From contig NC_065537.1 of assembly GCF_932294415.1 (NCBI RefSeq), positions 62,696,290-62,760,289 of the forward strand: 64,000 nucleotides of DNA, written 5' to 3'. This document shows positions 49,247 to 60,406 of the stretch, piece after piece (position 1 is the first letter of the stretch; the number at the start of each line of letters is the position of its first letter). The DNA comes from Quercus robur. Taxonomy: Eukaryota; Streptophyta; Magnoliopsida; Fagales; Fagaceae. Under the pieces are notes generated by a model, which was given only the letters and a program-made list of their open reading frames with translations, did no database searches and was not told the DNA's origin. A program made the translations under genes and the position numbers.

Positions 49247-49332
49247 TAAATTTTTTAACCCAAGGGGGTTGTTTCTCAAAAAAAAAAAAAAAAAGAATAG
49301 TCAAAATATGACAAGTAGTTTAGTAATTCCAT

Positions 49333-49515
49333 ATTTTATCAAAATATGAAAAATGCATCTAAGTTTCAGTTGAAAGAATAGCAAAATATTTCCACGTTTT
49401 TAACTACTTGTCAAAGTTTTAACGTTTAAAATGGTAATCACGGGGTTGAAAACGTTTATAATGCTATCAAAGTTTAGTAATTCCATCTTTAACTCATCTC
49501 ATTTGAATGGTCAAA
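49333..49515. repeat. 183-bp repeat unit, right of the LINE
   Basis: Partner of 43241-43423, from ATTTTATCAAAATATG to TTGAATGGTCAAA. Before the LINE arrived the two units stood about 27 bp apart in direct orientation. Confidence 0.85.
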
Positions 49516-49605
49516 TCCATTCATATGAATTACCAGCAGTTAAGTGTAATAAATAAATAAATAATTAAATATCATAAATAGTGGTACAGAAACATTTTTT
49601 TAAGA

Positions 49606-49761
49606 TTTTTTTTATACAAAGATAAAAATTCTATTTTAATTTAATTTAAATGTACATGTGTATAAAACTTCAAACTAGAGACTTAAACCCAGGTCTTGCC
49701 CTCGACACCCCACAAGCACTTATACTTGTGGAGTGATCATTGCACCAAGGACGTGTGGTGG
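49606..49761 (-). mobile_element. tRNA-derived SINE
   Basis: On the minus strand TTGGTGCAATGATCA is an A-box relative and GGGTTTAAGTCTC a B-box relative, followed by TTTTATACACATGTACATTT and AATAGAATTTTTATC into an A-rich tail. It is the same family as 51447-51627. Copy C lacks it at the matching place. TTTTTAAGA-like sequence on both sides may be the target duplication. Confidence 0.68.
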
Positions 49762-50535
49762 TTTTTAAAAGAATTTTTAAGAGAGAAAGATAGGTACACA
49801 TTTATTTTTGTTATAGAAAAAATCATTGGATTTTTTGCTCTTTGTTGTTTTTCCCTATTGTGGAATAACAAAAAATCATAGTTTTTTATTTATTTATTTA
49901 TTTATTATTATAAATAAAATTGTTAGAAATGAAAGTATTTTAGTAAGGACAAAGTTTGGCTACAAACTTTGTAGAATTTGTTATAATTGTCACTAAGAAA
50001 AATTAACATGGTTACATATTTTGAAAATCTAATCATTGGATTACATGTTCTTTATATTCTTAATACCCATATTAAACTTCATGCCAATTAGATATTATTT
50101 ATTATTCGGTCCATAAATTTTTTTTTTGCATAATTTTAGATTACAAAACTTGAAATTTAAACATTTGATTGATGTCATAGCTATTAATATTTTATTTTCT
50201 GAAAATTCTGCAAGAATGGATAATATAAAAAGGAAATGTTAGCCAATTATGAATTTCTTAAAATTCACATCAAATAAAAAAATATTATGTGAAATTGTAG
50301 TCCTTTTAGCAATATAAATTCATACGTACCTTAAGGTCAAATTCAAAAGCTTTGAAGTCAGATTCATTTAAAAAGTTTCTAACCGTTATTATTAGAATCA
50401 TGTTTTTTCATAAAGCCCATTAAACTCGGCACATTATCATTTCATTAAAGAGCATGATTCTTAATTAATATTTTGTTACCATTTCTTTTATGGATGTGGG
50501 TTTTATCCAGTGTCCTGTGATATTGAACTCACTGC

Positions 50536-50575
50536 GATCATAATACGTGTTCGAAGATAAACACGTGTTATGATC
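50536..50575. repeat. 16-bp inverted repeat in a copy-D-specific insertion
   Basis: GATCATAATACGTGTT pairs with AACACGTGTTATGATC (one mismatch), 8-nt loop. It lies in about 180 bp (roughly 50495-50675) present in copy D but missing from copy C, probably a small transposon remnant. Confidence 0.6.
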
Positions 50576-51446
50576 ATAACGGGTCCGGTACATTGGAGGC
50601 ATTAGACAGAAGTTGCGCCCTTCTTTTATATTATTTGTTCCAACAAGGTGGGTGGAGAGAGGGGAATTCCAACCTTGTCATAAAAGAGACCAGACCATGC
50701 AATTGAGCTGCAAGACCTTTTTTTTTTTTTTTTTTTTTTTAACCTTGCTCACCCATAGATAAGTCATTGGTGTGGTACAAGGCTCTTGGTGTTTATTTAG
50801 TATATATAGTGTGATACTTCTCATGACAAATTGCCCTACTTCAATTATATATTTTTCAATTATATTATATTTAATTTGAATAATTTGAAAATGTTATATA
50901 TATCTTATATAGTTGAGTTTAACTCTGGGAGTAATTTTAGAAACTGGTAATATTTTATTTCATCCTAAGAAAATTGAAATTTTTTGTGGTAGTCATGATT
51001 AATATGCAAATGCAAAGATGCAATATATCATGTCGAATTCAACACACTATCTACTTTCGGGGAAATAAAAATAAATTCAACACAATATCATACTATTACA
51101 GTCGCAGCACACACTATCTACCAAATATTATGGCCCAAACGCGCACACTCTCCCTAGTTTCGGACCAGTCTTTTTTTTTGGTAGAAAGGAGTTTCGGCCC
51201 ATAGTCATGACAATGGCTTATACGTTTGTTTTTCTGTAGTGCATTTACATAAGTGAAAAAAAGAGCAATATTTTATTTGAGAAACAAAAAAAAAAAAAAG
51301 AAGGTGAGTTTGGCAAACTTTTTTGTTGAGAAATTTTTTGGAATAAAACTTATTTGCATAGTATTTATCAAAATTCACCTTCAAAAAAATATAGTTTTTG
51401 ATAACTTTTATGTTAAATATATGACAAAAAATTTAAAAACTAGCTT

Positions 51447-51627
51447 TTTATTATTATTATTATTATTTTTATTTTGATACAAGATAGAAATTCTATTTTA
51501 TCTTAGTCTAAGTGTATATGTGTGTGAAACTCTTTCTTGGAGACTTGAACCCCAGCTCTTATCCCCCACACCCACAAGCACTTATACTTGTAGAGTGACC
51601 ATTGCACTAAGAGTGTACAATGGTAAT
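51447..51627 (-). mobile_element. tRNA-derived SINE with target duplication
   Basis: At 181 bp and flanked by ACTAGCTT (51439-51446 and 51628-51635). On the minus strand it has an A box (TTAGTGCAATGG), a B box (GGGGTTCAAGTCTCC) about 50 bp on, a body and an (AAT)n tail. This is the cleanest of the three copies in the window. Confidence 0.75.
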
Positions 51628-52393
51628 ACTAGCTTATTTTTAAAAAAACTAAAAATTAGAGTATTTGAAAAAAAATAAAATAAAACTTTAAACAAAAAGC
51701 AAAAAAACTTTTCTCAAATACACTCAGGAATATTACTAGCTTGCTTGTAATGGGCTTGTACATAACATCCCTCTGTAACCTTTCCAATCTAATCATCTAC
51801 TTTATCAGACGAGACAAATATTTAAATGAAACAAAAAAGAAAGGAAAAAAAAAAACCTAACACATTGCCATGAAATATTATTAAAGAGCTAATATTGATA
51901 CATTTTCATAAACAATGATATCTAAGCTTATCTAAAAATAAAAAAAGAGAGATTATAATTTTAAATATTCTTAATAAATTGTTATTCTTATTTTATCCAA
52001 TAAACATATAAATTCATAAATAACTATATTATATGTATATATATAATTATTAGCGATAAATCCTAAATAGTACACTAGTATTAATTGTTATCAAAATATT
52101 TCGATTCTCAAACTAACCAAAACGGCCTCTGTTACGGTATTTACTTCGTTGGTCAAACCGTATACAGGATAATTTACCAACACTAAATGCCAATTTACTA
52201 AGCGCAAAAGTCATCATAATAGAATAAGGGATAAAAGATATCATATGAGGCGAAAATGTGGATCAAAATGGTGCCAAAGTAAATATAACACTCCACAGTC
52301 AAATCATGTATCAATCTATGTATATCAAATAGATAATATTCCCTTTATGAGTTTGAAAAATTGAAGCCACAAATAAAACAAACTATACATTAA

Positions 52394-55300
52394 TTAACCC
52401 ATTGTCGTACTAGCTACTTTCCATGATTTGTAACATCCCCAGTGTAATGACCACCCTAAATTTGCTGTTACATTAGCCAATCGTTTATAAGAAGCGTACT
52501 TCTTGAATCGCTTCCAATCACGAAGGACGGCCTTTAGATCATTCACCTTGGCACTAATACTTCTACAACAATTGGCGTGTACTGTAGCCACTGCCCTTAG
52601 GTCCTTGCTATCTTGGCAAAACCCACTAAAATAAAGGGTGTCTAAGAACCTTACACTAAGATTTAATTCTCTAATTATCCCCCCTCTTATCAGGTTTAAT
52701 AACACATCTTGCTCTTTTTGCCCTGTTGAGTTGTCTTTCATGGCATACCATTTTTCTAATAATTTGATGGTCTTATTATTTGATCGGATGTAGTAGAAGC
52801 CAGTATTGATATGATGTTTTTCAGATTGCGAATTACCTAAAAAATTGTCAGTACTAATTTGAAGATCCTTGGTTTCATTTGTACTTAGCCTAACAAGGGG
52901 ATTCCTTAGCCACATCACATCTGTATCCTGTTACAAAAAGTTCAACCATATAAGAATAGTATAATGTTTAAGAACATACAAATAAAGAGGGAAAAGAAAA
53001 AACAGAGAGAAAAGAAAAGAGCATTATGTTTATGGGCCTATGGCGTAGCAAAGCCTTGATTTGGTTTAGAAAGTTCAATATTTAACCTTTGTTTATCGTC
53101 AATTCATCAAAAGAGGTTAGACATGAAAAAAAGTATCATATAAGATAGTCTCTTAAGACCTCTTTTGCACAAGATGTGTGGGTTCCACATCTATGGATCT
53201 CACGAGCTAGAAATGAGAGGATGGTCTCATAATACAAATTCATGAGATATCCTCTTGTTAGACATGGGCCAAAATAGGGAGAGAGTATCATGATATCATC
53301 TAATGGAGTACTCCTCTCATATTTGGTAGATCCCATTATCATATATCAGTGAGAGTCATATATTTCGAGAGAAGCGCTCCATCAGAGTCTCATAAGATAA
53401 TTTTTCCCATCCAACCTAATGCTAATAAAATGGTGCTCTATGAAATGAATTAAGCGGAACGAACTAAATTGAACATCTAGCTATTTGAACAATCTATTAT
53501 TTGGCTTAGAAATTAACAAACTAATCTTGAGCAATTTCATGATATAGGGGGGGGGGGGGGTGGGGGGAGTGAAGATAGAGAATATGAGAACGTAAATACT
53601 TTGATTACACAATATGTGATTTATTTATTTTTGCCAAGTCACATTTTCCCCCTGAATATACAAAAGACTTTCTTTTGTAGTGGAAAAGAGAAAAACAAGG
53701 CTACGGAGTATGAGAAAAACTTAAGATAGTCCTGGGACTATCTAAGTATCACTCATGGAGTATGGGTTCCCCTCCATCTAAAAGATTACAGGGTACAAAC
53801 AACAAATCCGTAAAGAGGCAAAAAAAAAAAAAAAAAAAAAAAAGGCCCTAATGTGTTACAAAAGAAAGCCCAATAGCCTTATATAAAAAAAAGCCCAATC
53901 GGCTAAGTTATGTGTTACACATCTTTTTCCTAACTTGTTTACAAAAGAAAGCGCAATGGGCTTCTATAGAAAAAGCCCAATCGGCTATGTGTTACACATT
54001 TCAACTCTCTTTTTACGAGCTTGTCTTTTTCTAGTGGAGGATAAGAGAAATTATTCCATATATGTGGGTTTATTAATTTTTAACTTGACCAATTTTTTTA
54101 TAAAAATAGAGTGGCGTTATTTCACACACTTTGTTTCCCACGAATTGCACACATGCACAATTTTACATTGAAATCGTCTTGATTTCCATACTGAAATTGT
54201 AACTTCAAGTAATGAGTTTTGTACAAAATTGTGTCTGTGTGTACTTTGTGTGTAATAATATATGTGCACTAGTTATTACCCTTAAAAATAAGAGAAACAC
54301 TATGTTCACAATAATTTCACAACACTTTCATAATAAATTTTAGGGATAATTACACCTTACCTACCTGTGGTTTGTCTCTAATTTGATGTGCCTATCCGTG
54401 GTTTAAATTTTGACACTTTACCCACCTGTGATTCCCACCGTTACTGTGCCGTAACCCACCTCTCCCTCAGCCGTTACTCTAACACAGAATATGTAAAAAA
54501 AAAATACCCAAACAGATCAAAAAGTTAGGGTTTTTAATTGTTTAAGAACTTCTATGAGAATATATGCCCAGAAAAATCAAACCTAAGTCAACCACTATAA
54601 ATATCATATTTTCCTTCTCTACATGTCTCTTTCCTCTCACCTATTCTTCTACAACATTCTCTCTCTCATCTCTTTGCTTTCTCTCTCCGATGGTGGAGTT
54701 AAGGAGGACATTGGCCACCACAGTGATGGGTTTCATTTTCCTCTGTTCTTGCTTCATGGGTTTCATTTTTTTGTGGTTTTGGTTGTGGGTTCATTTGATT
54801 TCGTTCGTTCTCGCATTCGTCTCGGTTTCAGCCTTTGTCTCGGCGGTTTGGAGCAAATCCAGGAAGAGGGTCGGCGGTGGTTTAGAGAGAATAGAGCTCG
54901 ATCTTGGCCTCCATCCTAGTCTCGGCCTCCGTCTCGGCTAAAATGGAGCTCGATCTCGGCCTCCACCTGGTCCGTTGATGATTGCGAAATCCCTTTTCCT
55001 CTCTCTTTTTTGATCAACGATGGTGGTAGTGGGTTTGGTTACTTTGTTGGCATTGGTTTGTTGACTGATCGGTGGGTTTGGTGACTGATTGGTGGGGTGG
55101 ATCTTTGGTTTGGTCGGCGGGGAGGTGGGGTGGTGGTGGTTTGATTGTGTTGGTCAGTGGTGGTGGGATCTGGGTTTGATTGTGTTGGTCTGGGTTTGAT
55201 CTGGATTTGATTGTGTTTTTTTGGATTTGTTGTGATTGGTTTCTTGATTTAAGTTGGTTTATTTACTAGGTTTATGGGTTTGATTTGCTGAGAATTTGGT

Positions 55301-58300
55301 GTTGATTGTGTTAGAATTTGGAGAAGAACATGAATAATTCAAAGAACCAGTTATAAAATGAAGAATAAGTTGAAGAACATTAAGAAATGTTTTTTAATTA
55401 TAAAATTAAAAGAGAGAAAAAATATGACAGATACCCATTTGATTGATAAATTCAAAGGACACAAGAAGATAGAAAAATACCCTCATCTTCATTTGTCCTC
55501 TGAGCTTTGATTGATAAATACAAAGGAAACAAGAAGACAGATACCCATTTTATTTTTTTAATGTGACGGCTGAAGACAGAAACCCTAACTTTTTGATCTG
55601 TTTGGATTTTTGTTTTTTAAATATTCTGTGTTAGAGTAACGGCTGAGGGAGAGGTGGGTTACGGCACAGTAACGGTGGGAATCATAGGTGGGTAAAGTGT
55701 CAAAATTTAAACCACGGGTAGGCACATCAAATTAGAGGCAAATCATAGGTGGGTAAAATGTAATTATCCCTAAATCTTAAATGGAAAGTTGTTATTGACT
55801 TTTATGGGTGGATAAAAAAGTAATTTTCAAGTTGTGAATTTAAATTAAAACCAATAATAACTTATCACTTATAATTTATTGTGAAGTGTTCTGAAATATT
55901 GTGGATGTAACATTTCTCTAAAAATAATGAACACACGAGTTGATTAGATAATCAATCAAGTGTTTGCTTGTTTTTGTTTTAATTTTTTAATTTTTTGTGG
56001 CTAATGTCCCATGTGACTGATTATCATAATGAATGTTTAAACTAATTACATTTTTTTCCTTCTCTGTTTTTGTTTTCTTCTCTTCTCTTATTCTCCTCAT
56101 CCTCCTTGATTTATCTTTAAAAAGAGTTTTATATGTGAAAAATTGAAAAATCATGGATTTATATGAGAATGGAAAATAATATTGTCATACAAAAGGATGT
56201 AACGATGATTTCCCTTTGGAATAAGAATGAAATAGAATTGTAGAGGTGGTAGTGATTAATGTTGGAGTTAGATTTGGCAAATTATAGTTTTTCACCCTAA
56301 ACTATCACACCGATTGCACTTAACTCTCTGAACTATTAGGATGCACAATTGATAGTAATGGCAATGATTGCAGAGCCCATGGGAGGAGAGAAAAAATTCA
56401 AAAGGAAATGAGAGAAAAATAACAAACAATGAGAGAGAAAATTGTTTTTTAATGGAGAATGAAAAGAAAAAGGAGAAAACAAAAATGAGAATCCTCAAAT
56501 TTGGAGTTCTCATTTTTTGCTTCAGAAAATAAAATATGCAACATAAGTTTTCGTGAAAATGCAAATCAAAACCTGAAAATGTTACCAAACATCATTTATT
56601 TATTATTATATGTATAATATTACTTTATTGAAATATGTAAAATCCATTTTAAATAAAAATGTTAAATAGAGTCTAAATAACGATATCTTGAACTTGATTA
56701 AGTCTAATCACTGTGATGAATGAGTTGATTATTTAGATAACAAATGAAAAAGAAAAAATATATATATATATATATATATACACTAAAAAACAAATACTTT
56801 ATTTTTTATTTTATTTTTTGAAAATACGTAGATTATTAATCATAGGATGGTGGACTTTGTACGTCATGGTGACCATGTAACACAAAAACAAATTGAAGAA
56901 ATAATATGATATAATGGGGTTTTTTTTTTTTTTTTTTTTTTTTTTTTCTTGAATGTATTGTATAAAAGGTTGGTACAATGATTGAGGGCAACACAAATAA
57001 TTAGCATAGTATATGATCTCAGCCAAAGACATTACCTTTTGAGCATATGGTCTGAGAATTAAATGTCCCCACGTTACAGTTTTTTTTTTTTTTTTTTGAT
57101 AAGACACGTTACAGTTTTTTATGCTTGAATATGGAGACTTGTCTGAGTATAGTCATTGTCTCATTTCGGCTCATATTTAGATCTAACATGTGAAAGAAAT
57201 TATAAAGCTGCATTCCAGCTATAGCTAAATTGTCACTTTTAGTGGTCATGCAGAAAGTTTCACTCTAAAATCAAGTGAAGCTGTAGGTCATAAAAATCCT
57301 TGAAAGCTTTGGTCACTATCACTCACGATTTCAGTTCAAATTTACATGTGCACGGATGCGTGTGCAAAATGATGTGTGTATCAGAATTTGACCAATAATG
57401 CATAATCCAAACTCCAAAGTTCTTAGTATTGATTAATTTCTCACATATTATTCTAGTAACACAGCTTTTATAGTACACCTTATTATAACTATTTTATATG
57501 GTAAATTATAACTGACTGCTAGGTAATTACATATAAACTCATCACTATTTTTACACCACTCATAATTGGCCATATATAATAGTTGTAGAAAATAGTATGA
57601 TAAAGGCCGAGTGGTAGTACTTGACTTGTCACATAATTCTCAATAGTAAAAGTTGTCACTTTTTATTTTTTATTTATTTTATGACTTCTATTAACTTTAT
57701 AACATTTCTTTATTATAGGACTGGTAAAATAAGCCCAAACCCATTTGCCCATCCAAAATCACCCACTCTAATTAAACCCAAATTCACCCAATTATTAATT
57801 GGGTTAAATGGGTATCAACCCAATTAGACCTAGTGATAATTGGGTTTTAACTAAAAACCCATTGAAGCTCATTTAACCCAATAACAATATACCCAAACTC
57901 AATCTAGCCCTTCCCACCCAAAAAAAAAAAAAAAAAAAAAACCCAACCCTCACCTGAGACATTTTAGGGTTAGGTTTTCATTTTCCCCCACTTTCTCGGC
58001 CTCCAATCACTTTCTCGGCCTCCAATCACTCATTAGTAAGCTTCGAATTTCTGATTGGACCTTCTGGTTTGACAACTAGTCCAAACCCAAACAAGGTGCG
58101 GTGTGGGGCACCTCCCTCGGCAAGGTCTACACCTTCGACATCATTGAAGATATCTGGTGGTACCTTTCTAACCTTCCTCAATTCCCTAATTTATTCATGT
58201 TTTTGTGTCTATTACTATGATTCTTGATCTGGGTTCCTCTTCATCTTTGCCCTCTTTCGTTTTTGTATGTGTTAAGAATAGAAATATAGCTTGCTTTTCG

Positions 58301-59003
58301 AGACTTTTCATTTTTTTTAAAGATCCAGAGCAATAGGGGGTTTTGTATTAATTTCGATTGCCTGAACTTTTTTTTGGTAATTTAAATCTGTGAAAGTAGT
58401 TAGTAGTTGTCAAATTTCTATCACATTTCCAAATTTTATAAATATGTAAATGCATTACAAGGTATGAGTTTGCTTGTTTGAGATTGAATTGCAAGGTTTA
58501 TTAGATTAATCTTTCTTCCTATTGGTATTATTGTTTTAGTTTCTCATGAGGTATATTTTTGTGAATAAGTTGCTTTGATTGAGCTTTTAAGAAGGTGTGA
58601 TGCATTGATTAATTCAGCCACATGGTTGAAATTAATTGGGACCTAAGGTACAGGACTTTTGTTGCTGCCTGTTTGAAATTTTGAGCATTCCACGGTTGAA
58701 TGTATGATCAAATTTTAGATAATACTATATACTAAAACACAAACCAAACATTTTATCTTATATAGTTTTATATACATGCCTTTGCTCTCCTAGATGACTC
58801 TGAAATTTCTAAGCTTTCTTCTCAAATAATCCATCTTGTTAAAAGTAAAGCCCTAGAGAATACTAAACTTAGACACTCAATAAGAACATTCACACAAACC
58901 TAAATTATTATTATTTAATTTTTTTTGAACATATAAACCTAAATTTAGACATTCCAACAAGAACATTCACATAAACCTCTTTATAAGTTTAAGCTAAGTC
59001 TTG

Positions 59004-59036
<33 letters not shown>

Positions 59037-60365
59037 TTTTAAATAACTGATTTTTTTACTATTTTGTTAGTCTATTTTTCACTTTACTTTCTCCTTTTGT
59101 GGTATTCTATTTAGATACTATTTATTTATTCTATTTTAATCACAAACAAATATAATGACCAAAATCAACTACCGACAATCAAGATCGAATACCCACAACA
59201 TAAATCAACCACTTAATAACTAATGTCAAACATTTTACAGCCGAATTGACTTTTCAAATAGGGCCGACTCAACAATGAATACAATTGATGCAATCGTCTA
59301 AGTTCCAAATAAAAGAAGGTCCCCACTTGTAAAAAAAAAAAAATTATATATAATATATTTATTTATATATTTTAATTACAAAAATAAAAAGTTTTAATTA
59401 TTTTATTAGTTAATAAAATGCATTAAAAAGTCTCATCTATCTTAAATTGCAGAAGATTAAAAAGGAGAAAAAAACAATGAGCTCACTGTCACACCCTACA
59501 GTGACAGTGCACACCGCACACAACTTGATACTTGATAGAATGATACTATCATTATGATAGGCTAATAAGACTCGGCTGTTGAGTATATAATATTTTATAA
59601 TCTAAAAAAGTTGAAAACAATTTCATAACTACCATGCAAGTGCAAGAGATCTCCGCATATAGCCATTAGCTAGCCCCCACCCACACAGCTACACCACCTA
59701 CACACTTACTAACCCAGTAACCCACCCAGACAGGCCACACCCACACCCAATGTATACCCACTCAAATTAATATATATTTTTTTATGCAAGCTTTTACTTT
59801 AGAGCATCTCCAGTAGTATCATCAATTTTTTGTACTGTTTGGAGAATGAACAGTAATTTTTACCTTTATCTACCTACTTTTTCAAATACACTTTCCAACA
59901 GACTCTCTGTCTCATTCTCTATCTCATTTAAATATTATTTCTTCATTCATTATTTATTCTTTTTTAACAACTACACATAGGATTGTCCAGACTTGACCGG
60001 AGCCCGACAACCTAGCCAAACCGCTTGACGCCGATCCGATTTCGGCCCGAACCGAAGGTCCAATCGGTCGGCGGTGGGTTTCCGTTCTCAAGAACTGACA
60101 CCAGTGGGTCGAGTGGCGGGTTTGCTTCTCCAAAACCCGAGCAACCCGAACCCGACCGGAGTTGTATAAAAAATCTGGCCAAATCCTGCAAAATCAAGCC
60201 AGATCCGGCGAGATCTCGACCAAATCTGGTGAGATCTCAACTAGATCCGACTAGATCTAGTGGGATTTAGCCAGATTCGACCAATTCCAGCAATTTTTAG
60301 TGAAAAATTTTAGATTCCAGCGAGAAAAAATGAAGATACCGGAGAGATTTTCCAGATTCCGGCGA

Positions 60366-60406
<41 letters not shown>

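Larger units (their letters stand above)
43424..49294 (+). mobile_element. Full-length L1-type LINE with RNase H domain
   Basis: The 5871-bp element has an 11-bp target duplication GAATAGTCAAA (43413-43423 and 49295-49305). It has a 5' UTR of about 375 bp, two ORFs, a short 3' UTR and a terminal poly-A tract of about 17 bases (to 49294). ORF1 carries a DUF4283-type region and a CCHC knuckle; ORF2 carries endonuclease, reverse transcriptase, a zinc-binding domain and RNase H. Three in-frame stops (44013, 44661, 46319) but no frameshifts interrupt the ORFs. Neither the duplication nor the tail has decayed, so the insertion is fairly young. Confidence 0.93.

Noticed and set aside
53548-53566. 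Poly-G run as a structured element
   Set aside because: GGGGGGGGGGTGGGGGG could form a G-quadruplex, but it is a single homopolymer tract and may include sequencing error.
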